The notes beneath the pieces were generated by a model, which was not told the DNA's origin, did not search any database, and was given only the letters and a program-made list of their open reading frames with translations. From RFTU01 sp032122355 (lineage in GTDB: Bacteria; Pseudomonadota; Gammaproteobacteria; Burkholderiales; Burkholderiaceae_C), in the NCBI GenBank assembly GCA_032122355.1, contig JAUMCS010000067.1, positions 1-50,552 on the forward strand: a DNA stretch of 50,552 bases, read 5' to 3'. Shown here in pieces: positions 1-11,800 of the stretch. How positions within the stretch are numbered: position 1 is the stretch's first letter; each line of letters starts with the position of its first letter. Both the position numbers and the translations under genes were made by a program.

Positions 1-49
1 ACAGCTTTCTAACCATCTGCTCTTTAAATTGCGCATCAAATACTCGCAT
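1..49 (-). CDS. Transposase N-terminus (partial, IS3-like)
   Basis: Only the first 16 residues lie in the window (MRVFDAQFKEQMVRKL). They resemble the opening of OrfA-type IS transposases, where a basic helix precedes a helix-turn-helix that binds the IS ends. The ATG at 49 has a GGAG ribosome binding site about 5 bases upstream. The gene runs leftward off the window, so family and integrity cannot be judged. It explains why the neighbouring DUF1016 gene is cut. Confidence 0.5.
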   Translation of the reverse strand, partial: MRVFDAQFKEQMVRKL

Positions 50-125
50 TTCTCCATCTTTCCCGACCCCTCAAACAATGAAATTCGTCTCTTTAAGAGA
101 CCGGACAACTATAGTGACAGAGGGG
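1..125 (-). mobile_element. End of an insertion sequence running off the window
   Basis: The DUF1016 reading frame to the right keeps its family sequence up to about base 126 and then turns into unrelated sequence with a stop. On the minus strand the foreign sequence begins near TGTCACTATAGTTGTCCGG, a plausible IS end, and leads within about 75 bases to a Shine-Dalgarno and a transposase-like start. The other end is outside the window, so neither inverted repeat nor target duplication can be checked. Boundary uncertain by a few bases. Confidence 0.6.
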
Positions 126-1019
126 GAGGTCGATGACCAGCAGGCACTTGAGGCTGCGGTGAAAGAACAGGAGGTCAATGCGAAACCAGTTGTCGTCGAG
201 CCGCAGACGCCGCTGGCGACCGACAAATGCAAAATCGTCGCCCAACTCCAGCAGAAAGTCGGCCAGGTGCTGGATCAGCGCGTCCTCTAGGTCGGATTCG
301 GAATACTCGTCCTTGAGGTTGAGAAACTCCAGAACGAAGGGGTCTTTGATGGCCTGCTCGGGCGTGATGGCCTCGCCAGGCTCGGCCACTTCGCCCTTTT
401 CGAGCATCGCCGCCTTGTGGCGCGACAGGGCGGTGCGTTCGTAAAACTGGCTGTTCACCTGCCGGTCGAGCTGGCGCACCGACCAGCCACAGCGCAGTGT
501 TTCTGTTTCATAAAAGCTGCGGGCCTGCGGGTTTTTGACCGAAAGCAGGCGCACGTAGGCCGACCAGGGCAAGGGGAAGGTTTGGGCCAGAGACTGGAGA
601 TCAAAGGATTTCTGAATCAGTGATTCGGAATTTACTGAGACTGATTCTCCAGACAGTGTCTGGAGAATTGGTGCAACGGGCGATTTGGCAGACGGTGTCT
701 GCCAAATCTGTTCGGGTGGCCAGGACAGGTAGAACAAGCGCATTTGCTGCAGATTGCGCCTGCTGAACCCTGAACCAAAGCGGGCGGACAGGTCGCCAGC
801 AAGGCGTAACAGCAAGGCATCACCATACCCGGCCCGCTCCTGCCCGCCCTGTTCAAACTTGACAATGCGACGACCAATTTCCCAATAGCTGGCAGTCATC
901 AGCGCATTGACGCTGCGCGCAGCGGCGCGGCGAGCCGATTCCAGCAGCGCAACGATGTCGGTGTGTACAGCCGCGTACTCCGCCTGTTCCGGCACGGCGG
1001 GTGTGGTGCGTGCGGTCAT
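126..1019 (-). pseudogene. DUF1016/YhcG-type PDDEXK nuclease, C-terminally truncated
   Basis: The protein keeps the N-terminal DUF1016 domain (for example YWEIGRRIVKFEQGGQERAG near residue 47) and the start of the C-terminal nuclease domain, with the acidic segment IDLLFFH near residue 280. The family then has a VIDLK-type motif that supplies the last catalytic residues; here the frame breaks right after VIDL, where an IS begins, and ends 11 residues later. The catalytic lysine and everything after it are lost, so nuclease activity is unlikely. Its start overlaps the stop of the upstream hsdM remnant by 4 bases (ATGA), so the two were one operon. DUF1016 proteins are common passengers in type I restriction loci. 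What is left is probably inactive. Confidence 0.85.
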
Positions 1020-1598
1020 GCCTGCACCTCGGCCACCAAGGATTCGATCTCGCCCAAGAGGCGCATCACTTCAGCCTCGTGGCTGCGCATGGCGGCAATC
1101 AGGTCTTTCGGATCGGCGTGTTCCAGCCCAGCCTTGGCGTGGGGGTTCTTGAGGTCGAGGTTGTAAATCGGCCAGTACAGGGCATCACCCTCAGACTGGG
1201 CAGACTTGGCGGCCTGCTCGTGGGCAGATTGCTCATTCTTGAGCGCCTTCAAACGGTCTTGCAGTTCAGCCTTCTGGCCGTTGGCTGCGGCTTGGATGGC
1301 TTGCTCCATCTCTCGAATGGGTTTGCCCAAGCCGATGGCGGCATTACGTTCGCTTTCCGCCCGCTGCCAGTGGGGCGTGGCGGCAGCAACAGCGGCTTCA
1401 CGTTTGGCGGCGAAGTCCACTTTCCACGCCTGCGGGCCTTCTTCCCGGTTGCTCCACCACGCCAGGGCCGTGGCAAATTCCTCAAACTGCAGGGGCGCGG
1501 TCTTGCTGTACTTCTTGCGACCTTCACGTAGCGGCAGTTCGTAATACCAAATGGTGTCGGTAGGGCCGCCGCGTTCGAAGAACGTAACCATCCGGCCG
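1016..1598 (-). pseudogene. HsdM C-terminal fragment of a second type I restriction system
   Basis: The reading frame begins abruptly at the edge of the inverted-repeat element and encodes about 190 residues: VTFFERGGPTDTIWYYELP, then PLQFEEFATALAWW and a long charged helical tail. This is the C-terminal part of N6-adenine methyltransferase subunits of type I systems, after the catalytic domain. The SAM-binding and NPPF motifs are absent, so it cannot methylate. The internal ATG at 1591 is not a credible true start; the gene was cut when the element at 1599-2209 or a rearrangement arrived. It differs from the intact hsdM at 2250, so it is not a duplicate of it, and it points the opposite way. 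Confidence 0.8.
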
Positions 1599-1694
1599 CC
1601 ACCACCCTTGCCAGATGCTAAGAAATAGTTTAAAGCTGATGCGGGTTAAGCAACAGGTTAAGCCGCTACTGGTGCTTTCCAGTGGGTGGGGAGT
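1599..1694 (+). repeat. Left terminal inverted repeat (96 bp)
   Basis: Begins CCACCACCCTTGCCAGATGC. Bases 1599-1632 are the exact reverse complement of 2176-2209; 1633-1694 match the partner imperfectly but without gaps. It abuts the broken hsdM fragment. Confidence 0.85.
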
Positions 1695-1781
1695 CATTCG
1701 GAGATTCGGCTGTAGGGACTGGACAAACGCTGCAACATATCTTTGAGATAAGCCGTGGGTTCAAGCCCATGGGCGAATTTC

Positions 1782-2100
1782 GCTGTGTTTGCTATGTGTA
1801 CGAATAGAATCTTGCAGGTAATCATTGGAATGAAAGCTGCTGTCGAGAGGTAAGGTTAGATATGCAAACCCATTTTGATTTGTGGCAAGCACAGACCAAG
1901 TTGCATGATGAACTGGATCAGATGAAGCGACTTCATGCGCTGGCCATGGCTTGATATCAATGCAACCGACTACTGTTGCCGTTTGCATCGTTTGAAAAAT
2001 GGTCGATGGCCCAGAATGGGTATCCACCCATCATTAACCCCTAGCCTTGCAAGTCATCGGCGGCAGCCAATCCTTGCCAAAGTTAAGCACCCCGATAGTC
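1782..2100 (-). pseudogene. Decayed nadE 3'-end pieces inside the element
   Basis: Three blocks match nadE on the same strand and in the same order. Bases 2086-2100 equal 13514-13528 (15 of 15). Bases 2054-2081 match 12339-12366 (the FGKDWRLP codons) with few changes. Bases 1782-1802 match 12299-12322 (the RTHSKH codons) almost exactly. About 1.1 kb of nadE is missing between the first two blocks, and about 250 bases of unrelated sequence separate the last two. It reads as an old, deleted copy of the nadE tail; the short blocks leave some doubt. Confidence 0.5.
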
Positions 2101-2113
2101 AAATGTCTGAGCC

Positions 2114-2209
2114 ACTCCCGACCCACTGGAAAGCACCAGCAGCTGCTTAGGCTGCTGCTTATCGCACCTCAGATCTAAACTATTTCTTAGCATCTGGCAA
2201 GGGTGGTGG
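2114..2209 (-). repeat. Right terminal inverted repeat (96 bp)
   Basis: Inverted partner of 1599-1694. The outer end lies 40 bases before the hsdM start codon. Confidence 0.85.
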
Positions 2210-2249
2210 GCGGAAGTTTACAATGTACCAACCACGCAGGGATAAGAAC

Positions 2250-3806
2250 ATGGCAACTAATGACACAAATAAGAACGGCGGCAATCTCGGCTTTGAGGCT
2301 GAGCTTTTCAAGGCCGCCGACAAGCTGCGGGGCAATATGGAGCCCAGCGACTACAAGCATGTTGCGCTAGGGCTTATTTTTCTGAAGTACATCTCTGATG
2401 CCTTTGAGGCTAAGCATCAAGCACTACTGGTGGAAGGCCCATTGGCCGCTGAGGATAAAGATGAATACCTTGCGGACAATGTCTTTTGGGTGCCGAAGGA
2501 GGCGCGTTGGTCGTTTTTGCAAGCCAATGCCAAGCTCCCCACCATTGGCACTTTGATTGATGATGCCATGCGTGCCATTGAAAAAGACAATGAATCGCTC
2601 AAAGGTGTGCTCCCGAAAGACTATGCACGGCCTGCGCTCAATAAGGTGATGTTGGGTGAGCTGATTGATTTGATCTCGGGTATTGCCATGCATGAAAGCG
2701 GCAGCCGCTCAAAAGATATTTTGGGGCGTGTGTATGAGTATTTTTTGGGGCAGTTTGCCGGCGCTGAAGGCAAGCGGGGCGGTGAGTTTTATACGCCACG
2801 TTCTGTGGTGAGTGTGCTGGTAGAAATGCTTGAACCCTACTCAGGCCGCGTGTTCGACCCATGCTGCGGATCGGGCGGCATGTTCGTGCAGTCAGAAAAA
2901 TTTGTGCAGGAGCACGGCGGCCGCATTGGGGATATTGCGATTTATGGTCAAGAGTCAAACTACACCACGTGGCGACTGGCCAAAATGAACTTGGCGGTGC
3001 GGGGTATTGATTCTGACATCCGCTGGAACAACGAGGGTAGCTTTCACAAGGACGAACTGCGCGACCTCAAAGCCGACTACATCCTCGCCAACCCGCCGTT
3101 CAATATCTCCGATTGGGGTGGCGACCGCCTGCGTGTAGATGTGCGCTGGAAATTCGGTGTGCCACCCGTGGGTAACGCCAACTATGCGTGGCTTCAGCAC
3201 ATCTACCACCATCTCGCGCCCAGTGGTACGGCGGGCGTGGTGCTGGCCAATGGTTCAATGAGCTCGAACCAGTCCGGCGAAGGCGATATCCGAAAGGCGA
3301 TGCTGGAGGCTGATGCGGTGGATTGCATGGTGGCGCTGCCTGGGCAGCTTTTTTACTCGACGCAGATTCCTGCCTGTTTGTGGTTTTTGGCGCGTAACAA
3401 AAATCCGGCCAATGGTAAATTGGGGGGCTTGCGTGACCGGCGTGGGCAAGTGTTGTTCATTGATGCACGCAAGCTGGGTGTATTGGTGGATCGCACGCGG
3501 CGTGAACTGACGGTTGAGGAAGTTCAAAAGATCGCTGATACCTATCATGCTTGGCGCGGTGGGCCTGAATCTGCAAAGTATGTGGATGTGGCGGGCTTTT
3601 GCAAGTCGGCAACGTTAGATGATATTCGCAAGCAGGGTTATGTGCTAACACCTGGGCGCTATGTGGGTGCAGCCGAGCAGGAAGACGATGGGGAGCCCTT
3701 TGAAGAAAAGATGATGCGGCTTGCTGCATTGTGGCGCGAACAACACGCGGCAGCAGCCAAACTGGACGCAGCCATCGAGAAAAATTTGAAGAAAATTGGT
3801 TTCTGA
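2250..3806 (+). CDS. hsdM: Type I restriction-modification methyltransferase subunit HsdM
   Basis: Adenine-N6 DNA methyltransferase that, with HsdS, methylates the host at the system's recognition site, and with HsdR forms the restriction complex. The N-terminal HsdM_N domain is clear (DYKHVALGLIFLKYISDAF near residue 35). The SAM-binding motif FDPCCGSGGMF lies near residue 202 and the catalytic NPPF near residue 280. At 518 residues it is full length. I start it at ATG 2250, preceded by AGGGA at a 7-base spacing; an in-frame ATG at 2223 has no ribosome site and lies against the transposon end. It is the first gene of the six-gene defence operon; the next gene starts 13 bases after its stop. 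Confidence 0.95.
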   Translation: MATNDTNKNGGNLGFEAELFKAADKLRGNMEPSDYKHVALGLIFLKYISDAFEAKHQALLVEGPLAAEDKDEYLADNVFWVPKEARWSFLQANAKLPTIGTLIDDAMRAIEKDNESLKGVLPKDYARPALNKVMLGELIDLISGIAMHESGSRSKDILGRVYEYFLGQFAGAEGKRGGEFYTPRSVVSVLVEMLEPYSGRVFDPCCGSGGMFVQSEKFVQEHGGRIGDIAIYGQESNYTTWRLAKMNLAVRGIDSDIRWNNEGSFHKDELRDLKADYILANPPFNISDWGGDRLRVDVRWKFGVPPVGNANYAWLQHIYHHLAPSGTAGVVLANGSMSSNQSGEGDIRKAMLEADAVDCMVALPGQLFYSTQIPACLWFLARNKNPANGKLGGLRDRRGQVLFIDARKLGVLVDRTRRELTVEEVQKIADTYHAWRGGPESAKYVDVAGFCKSATLDDIRKQGYVLTPGRYVGAAEQEDDGEPFEEKMMRLAALWREQHAAAAKLDAAIEKNLKKIGF

Positions 3807-3819
3807 GAGGAGAACGGCA

Positions 3820-4233
3820 ATGGCAGACGAAAAACTGGATCTCGCCCCACTGACACGAGCCATTGACCGGCTCAGAGAAGGCTGGGTACGTTATCAGCAA
3901 GACACCAGGGACACGCAGATTCGCGACGGCCTGATTCAGCGGTTCGAGTTTACCTACGAAATCAGCCACAAGATGCTCAAGCGCCATTTGGAAGTGACGT
4001 CGGCGAACCCCGCTGAGTTTGACGACATGAGCTTTCAGGACCTGATTCGCATGGGCAACGAGCGTGGCCTGCTCTCGGGCGGATGGCCGGAATGGCGCAA
4101 TTACCGTGATATGCGCGCCAAAACCAGCCATACCTATGACGAAGACGTTGCTCTTGCAGTTGTAGCTTGCATACCAGATTTCCAGAAAGAGGCCACGTTC
4201 CTGCATGAGAAACTACTAGGCACGCAGTCGTGA
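3820..4233 (+). CDS. HEPN-family toxin (HI0074 / nucleotidyltransferase substrate-binding type)
   Basis: A 137-residue all-helical protein of the HI0074 family, relatives of the HepT toxins. HepT proteins are ribonucleases with an RX4HXY motif whose tyrosine is AMPylated by the partner MntA nucleotidyltransferase. Exactly this motif is visible: R99, H104 and Y106 in RAKTSHTY. The ribosome site AGAGGAG precedes ATG 3820. The stop overlaps or nearly touches the next gene, which begins with the matching nucleotidyltransferase domain, so the pair is an intact HEPN/MNT module inside a type I restriction operon. Whether it acts as an RNase toxin or only as the substrate-binding partner, as HI0074 was first described, cannot be told from sequence. 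Confidence 0.85.
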   Translation: MADEKLDLAPLTRAIDRLREGWVRYQQDTRDTQIRDGLIQRFEFTYEISHKMLKRHLEVTSANPAEFDDMSFQDLIRMGNERGLLSGGWPEWRNYRDMRAKTSHTYDEDVALAVVACIPDFQKEATFLHEKLLGTQS

Positions 4234-4244
4234 AAGAACAAGGC

Positions 4245-5913
<1,669 letters not shown>

Positions 5914-5924
<11 letters not shown>

Positions 5925-7089
5925 TAATGGCGAGCAACCCGCAAAGGCATTCAAGACTCCCCGAAATGTAGAGTGGCGACCACTCGAAGCAAAGCCCAAC
6001 GATGAGGATCAGCGGAAGCGAGCCAAGAATCATCAGGAAGAGCTTCGCGACATGTTGATGGGCTCACTCCAGATGCAACATGTGGTAGTTCTGGCTGGTT
6101 CTGGTTGTTCGCTGACAGCAGGCGCGCCCTCCATGTCCGACTTGTGGGATGCTGCAGTAGGCGAGCCGGCGACTAACAAGGCTACGGCGGCAGCCAAAGC
6201 GGTCAATCATGACCTAGCCATCAAGAATATCGAAGCGCTGTTGTCCCGAATTGAGGCTTCCCTCCAGCTCGACCAACAGGAAGCGCTTCGGAACTTTCTG
6301 AATGAAAGCAAGAGCGTCATTCTGGAGAGATGCTCGAATTTTTTGGACGAAGAAAAGCTTGCAGCTCACCGCCGATTTCTGCACCGACTCTCCCGCCGCA
6401 GGGCTCGCGATCAGCGCTTGAAAATTTTTACCACTAACTATGATCTCTGCTTCGAGCGAGCCGCGAGCGCGCTGGGGAGCATCGCTATTGATGGCTTTTC
6501 CTTCACTTCCCCACGCCGATATGATCCGCGTTACTTCAACTACGACTTGGTGCGCCGCCCTCGCAGTGGCGAGGAAGCCAATTACCTTGAAGGCGTGTTC
6601 TTGCTTTACAAGCTGCATGGCTCGGTCAGTTGGGCCAGAAAGTCTGACGGAACACTATTCGAAGAGACCAAGCCGACCCCGGATGAGGCCTGTTTGATCT
6701 ACCCAGCAGCGGGAAAGTATCAGCAGAGCTTCAGCCAGCCGCATCTGGAGTCGATGGCGCAGTACCTCGCAGCCGTTCGTGAGCCTAACACTTGTGTCGT
6801 GGTTGCAGGGTTTGGTTTCAATGATGATCACCTTTCAGAACCTCTTCTCGCTGCTGTGCAGTCGAACCCTCATTTACGTCTGATCATTGTTGATCCTTAT
6901 GCGGAGCAGCAGACTACTGGGAAAAACAGGTACTGGCAGGAATTCAATACGTTGGCATGCAAGGGGGAAGACATTTGGTTTGTTGCCGCGGACTTTGAAG
7001 CGTTCAGTGAAATGGTGCCAGACCTTAAATCTCTGACACCCGCCGACACATTGGTGAAGGCCATTCAGGGAGTGGTCAAGCCAGCATGA
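5914..7089 (+). CDS. Sir2-domain protein of a Sir2-HerA defence pair
   Basis: A 391-residue SIR2-like protein. Visible family motifs are VVVLAGSGCSLTAGAPSM near residue 57 (NAD-binding loop), FTTNYDLCFERA near 172 (the asparagine-aspartate motif), LYKLHGSVSW near 232 (the histidine region) and VVVAGFGFNDDHL near 295. Sir2 proteins in phage defence degrade NAD+ to stop an infection; with a HerA ATPase next door, this matches the known Sir2-HerA arrangement. ATG 5914 has AGGAG 7 bases upstream and overlaps the hsdS end by 11 bases; the stop overlaps the next start (ATGA). The N-terminal 45 residues are polar and probably flexible. Motifs look intact, so activity is likely. Confidence 0.85.
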
Positions 7090-8837
7090 AGCCCATCGAC
7101 ATTGATACCGAGTTGCCTCGTGGCTTGCTCCGACCTGAGCTGTTCTTGGGTGTTGCTGCGTCTATTACTGCACGATCCGTCGGCGTCAACCTGTCCGAGG
7201 CTGGCAGGCCCAGCGGATCGCACTTCTCCGGGGGGCGATATGGACGCGGTGAAGTGGGCGAGTTTGTTCTGATCGAGGGGCAACAGAGCCTGATATTAGG
7301 GAGAATTTCGGAAATCAAAGTAAGAGAGCCAGAGCGACGCAGTATCACCCGCGACTTCGCAGGCAATGCAGATATGGACGCTCTTGGTCAGATTCAGTTG
7401 CTTGGCTGTGTTGCCGCAGACAGCCTACGCGTAACGGCAGGCGTTGACGCTTACCCCAGACTGGGCGATAGGATTTACGCTGCGCCGCACCGATTTATAG
7501 CCCTTCTGCCGCAACTCATGGAGGCAAGCGACTCCGAAACGCCCGCTGTCAGCCTGGAACTAGGCACCATTGATACCGCTCACGAGAGCATAGTCTCGGT
7601 AAAACCAGAGCGTCTGTTCGGCCGTCACTGTGCCATTCTTGGCGCTACTGGTGGAGGTAAAAGCTGGACTACCGCCCGCATCATAGAAGAATGCCTCCGG
7701 CATCGAGCAAAACTGATTCTGATTGACGCAACTGGCGAGTATCGAGGCTTCTCGGGTGAGCATGTCGCGCATTGTCATCTTGGCAGCCCCGTCGCCACTG
7801 CTGCCGAATCGATTACTTATTCGTTGCCACCCACCTCCTTTCTGGAATCCGATTTCTTGGCTTTGTTTGAACCTGCAGGCAAAGTGCAAGGCCCAAAACT
7901 CCGCGCAGCAATACGTAGCCTGCGCCTGGCGGGCCTCAAGCCTGAGCTGGCACCCAAAGGCTTCATAGAAAAGATCAACCAATCAAAGGCTGGCATTGAG
8001 GCTGCCGAACAGGAACCGGGTATTGCCAGCAGGCTGGATGATCCGAGCCAAATCTTCGATGTCACCCAATTGGTTACACAGATCGAACAGGAATGTGTCT
8101 ATCCGGAAGGATTTCTTCCTCGTCCCCAGCAGGGCAAAGACCCAACCAAGTGGGGCGGCGAGGATGGCAACTTTTCTCATTGCCTATCGCTGGTTGCAAG
8201 GATCAATGGTGTCCTCACATCCCCGGCGTTCTCATGCATTTTCAAGGCTGAACAAAAACCGTCGCTCTATGAAGCTATAAGCGCATTCACCAGTGATGAC
8301 AAACGACTGCTACGAATCTGTCTTAGTGGCGTTTCCTATGAGTATCGCGCTCGCGAAATTATTGCCAATGTGATTGGCCGCTTACTGCTGGGTAAAGCAA
8401 GAAATGGTGACTTTAAAGAGCGCCCACTGGTGGTAATGGTCGATGAGGCGCATAACTTTCTTGGACGTTACCTGGGGAGTGATGATTATCAGGCGAAGTT
8501 GGACGCGTTTGAGATCATAGCCAAGGAGGGTCGAAAGTACGGGCTCACGTTATGCCTTGCCAGCCAGCGTCCACGCGACATTACCGAAGGCGTTCTAAGC
8601 CAAATGGGCACTTTGATTGTGCACCGCTTGACCAATGAGCGAGACAGAGAAGTCGTCGAGCGAGCATGCGGTGAAATTGACCGGGCAGCTTCTGCATTCC
8701 TGCCGAACCTTCGGCCAGGTGAGGCCGCGATTATTGGAACTGACTTCCCCATCCCGCTAAAGATTCAAATAAAACCACCGCTGGCCAAACCGCTTTCAGA
8801 TGGTCCGAATTTCCAAGATTGTTGGGGTAGCAAATAA
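7086..8837 (+). CDS. HerA-like hexameric ATPase/DNA translocase
   Basis: A 583-residue FtsK/HerA-family P-loop ATPase. The N-terminal part (residues 1-130) has the beta-rich look of a HAS-barrel. Walker A is GATGGGKSWT near residue 188, Walker B VVMVDEAHNF near 450, followed by the sensor-like SQRP segment near 495. In defence systems HerA forms a hexameric ring that organises its effector, here the Sir2 protein encoded directly upstream with a 4-base overlap. The downstream hsdR start overlaps its stop by 1 base. Its position inside a restriction operon suggests shared expression with HsdR and HsdS. Full length and apparently intact. Confidence 0.88.
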   Translation: MKPIDIDTELPRGLLRPELFLGVAASITARSVGVNLSEAGRPSGSHFSGGRYGRGEVGEFVLIEGQQSLILGRISEIKVREPERRSITRDFAGNADMDALGQIQLLGCVAADSLRVTAGVDAYPRLGDRIYAAPHRFIALLPQLMEASDSETPAVSLELGTIDTAHESIVSVKPERLFGRHCAILGATGGGKSWTTARIIEECLRHRAKLILIDATGEYRGFSGEHVAHCHLGSPVATAAESITYSLPPTSFLESDFLALFEPAGKVQGPKLRAAIRSLRLAGLKPELAPKGFIEKINQSKAGIEAAEQEPGIASRLDDPSQIFDVTQLVTQIEQECVYPEGFLPRPQQGKDPTKWGGEDGNFSHCLSLVARINGVLTSPAFSCIFKAEQKPSLYEAISAFTSDDKRLLRICLSGVSYEYRAREIIANVIGRLLLGKARNGDFKERPLVVMVDEAHNFLGRYLGSDDYQAKLDAFEIIAKEGRKYGLTLCLASQRPRDITEGVLSQMGTLIVHRLTNERDREVVERACGEIDRAASAFLPNLRPGEAAIIGTDFPIPLKIQIKPPLAKPLSDGPNFQDCWGSK

Positions 8838-11800
8838 TGGCGTTTCTGTCGGAAGCCGCCGTAGAGCTGGCATTACTGGAACAGCTGGGTGGGCTCGGAT
8901 ACAGCATCGAACGCGAGGAGAACATCGGCCCCGATGGACACCGACCGGAGCGCGAAAGTCACGATGAGGTTGTACTCAACAAGCGGTTCGAGGACGCCGT
9001 TGCGCGCCTGAACCCTGGTTTGCCATTGGAGGCGCGTCAGGATGCTGTGCGGCGGGTGATGCAATCCGAGCTGCCATCACTGCTCGAAGAGAACCGCCGC
9101 CTCCACAAGCTGATGACAGAAGGAGTGGACGTTGAGTACTACGCCGACGACGGCACGCTGACCGCTGGCAAGGTTGTGCTCATCGACTTTGAGCACCCAG
9201 AGCAGAACGATTGGTTGGCCGTTAACCAGTTCGTGGTGATTAACGGCCAGAACAATCGGCGGCCTGATGTGGTGGTGTTCGTGAACGGCCTACCGCTGGC
9301 TGTGATCGAATTGAAGGCACCAGGCAGCACAGATGCGCATTTATTGGGCGCTTTCAATCAATTACAAACCTATAAGCAGCAAATCCCGCAACTCTTCAAA
9401 ACCAACGCACTACTTGTGACATCCGATGGCATTGCTGCTCGGGTGGGCTCACTTTCCGCAGACCTTGAACGCTTCATGCCATGGCGCACCACCGACGGTG
9501 TAGAGATCGCACCCAAGGGTAGGCCAGAACTCGCCACATTAATAGAGGGTGTTTTTGAGCGCAGCCGCCTGTTAACTCTGTTGCGCGATTTCACGGTGTT
9601 CGGTGAAACCGGTTCAAGTTTGGTGAAAATGATCGCGGGCTACCACCAATTTCATGCCGTACAACACGCCGTGGCATCCACCATTCGTGCATCAAGCCCC
9701 ACGCAAGGCACAGCCGAAAACCCCGCTAGCTACGGCTTGCCGAGTGTGGCAACTCAAACCCAAGGCGACAAACGCGCAGGGGTTATCTGGCACACCCAGG
9801 GTTCGGGTAAAAGCCTGCTGATGGCGTTTTATGCCGGGCAATTGGTTAAACACCCCGCAATGGCTAACCCAACACTGGTGGTGCTAACCGACCGTAACGA
9901 CCTTGATGACCAACTATTTGAAACCTTTACGATGTGTCGCGACTTGATTCGTCAAACACCCGTGCAAGCCGAAAGCCGTGAAGACCTACAGAAAGTATTG
10001 AGCCGAGCATCAGGCGGAGTGATTTTCACAACCTTGCAAAAGTTCGGTGAAATAACACAGCCGCTCACTCAACGTTGTAACGTGGTTGTTATGGCGGATG
10101 AAGCCCACCGCAGCCAATACGGCTTTAAGGCCAAGGTTCATGCCGCCACCGGCGAAATTTCTTATGGTTTTGCCAAGTACATGCGCGATGCCCTGCCGAA
10201 CGCATCATTCATCGGTTTTACCGGTACACCTATTGAAGCCGATGACGTAAACACCCCCGCCGTTTTCGGCAACTACATCGACATTTACGACATTAGCCGT
10301 GCGGTTGAGGATGGCGCAACCGTGCCCATCTACTATGAATCACGTTTGGCCCGCATTGAACTCAATGAAAACGAAAAGCCGAAGATCGATGCCGAAGTTA
10401 ATGAATTGACCGAAGGTGACGCACAATCCGATCAAGAGCGCTTTAAAAAGAAATGGTCAACCGTAGAAGCCTTGGTTGGCAGCGATAAGCGCCTTGCACT
10501 AGTGGCCAAGGACATGGTTGCCCATTTTGAGGATCGCGTAGCCGCCCTCGACGGCAAGGCCATGATGGTGTGTATGAGCCGCCGTATCTGCGTGAAGTTG
10601 TACGACGAAATTGTGAAACTGCGCCCGGACTGGCATAGCACCGATGACACTGCCGGCGCAGTGAAAATCGTGATGACGGGGGCAGCCAGTGACCCGCCAG
10701 AGTGGCAACAGCACATCGGCAACAAAACACGGCGTGACCTGCTGGCCAAGCGCGCCCGCGCCCCGAAGGACCCGCTCAAGCTGGTGATTGTGCGGGATAT
10801 GTGGCTAACCGGTTTTGATGCACCCTGTATGCACACCATGTATGTGGATAAGCCCATGCAGGGCCACGGCCTGATGCAGGCGATTGCGCGCGTGAACCGC
10901 GTGTTCCGTGACAAGCCAGCGGGGCTGATTGTGGACTACATCGGCATTGCACAAAACCTGAAATCGGCTTTGCAGCAATATTCTAAGAAGGATCAGGAAA
11001 ACACCGGCATTGATGAGACACAGGCCATTGCGGTGATGGTTGAGAAGTATGAGCTGGTGCGGGATATGTACCATGGCTACGATTACCTGACCGCCTTGAC
11101 GGGCACACCGCAAGCGCGTCTGGCGATGATGGCCGGCGCCATTGAGTGGATTCTTGATCAACAACAACAGCGCGCGGCCCAAGAGCCAAGCAAAGAAGGC
11201 CAAAAGAACGCGCACCGCCGATACCCAGATGCGGTGTTGGCATTGTCTAAAGCGTTTGCACTAGTATCCGCATCCGATGAAGCCCGAAAAATTCGCGAAG
11301 AAGTGGGCTTCTTTCAAGCCATTCGTGCCGCGCTGGTGAAAAGCAGTACGCGCTCGGGCGTGACCCAGCAAGAGCGCGAATTAGCGATTCAGCAAATCGT
11401 GAGCCGTGCAGTGGTTTCAACCGAAATTGTGGATATTTTGGCCGCTGCGGGCATCCAAAGCCCCGACATATCTATCCTCTCTGATGAATTCCTAGCCGAA
11501 GTTCAGCAGATGGAGAAAAAAAACCTAGCACTGGAAGCCTTGCGCAAGCTGATCAACGACGGCATTCGTTCGCGCAGCAAGGCCAACGTGGTGCAAACCA
11601 AGGCGTTCTCTGAGCGACTGGAGGACGCGGTGGCGCGCTACCACGCCAATGCCATCACCACCGCCGAAGTGCTGCAAGAGTTGATTGAACTGGCCAAGGA
11701 CATCCGTGCGGCGCGCCAGCGCGGCGAAGAATCGGGCTTGTCAGATGAAGAAATCGCCTTCTACGATGCACTGGCCGAGAGCGAAAGCGCGGTGCAAATG

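Larger units (their letters stand above)
1599..2209. mobile_element. 611-bp element with 96-bp terminal inverted repeats
   Basis: The two ends are inverted copies. The outer 34 bases match perfectly, and the alignment continues without gaps to 96 bases, with a second perfect block CTGGTGCTTTCCAGTGGGT inside. The interior has no transposase. On the minus strand at about 1701-1785 one frame reads AHGLEPTAYLKDMLQRL and soon stops, which recalls an IS66-type transposase C-terminus. It also holds fragments resembling the 3' end of nadE and a 30-codon plus-strand frame at 1862-1954 that matches nothing I know. No clear target duplication is visible. Most likely a decayed or non-autonomous transposon. 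It lies directly upstream of hsdM, so it probably carries that operon's promoter region. Confidence 0.65.

Noticed and set aside
1862..1954. 30-codon plus-strand frame inside the inverted-repeat element
   Set aside because: No recognisable family and no good ribosome site; too short to support as a gene, noted only in the element's entry.
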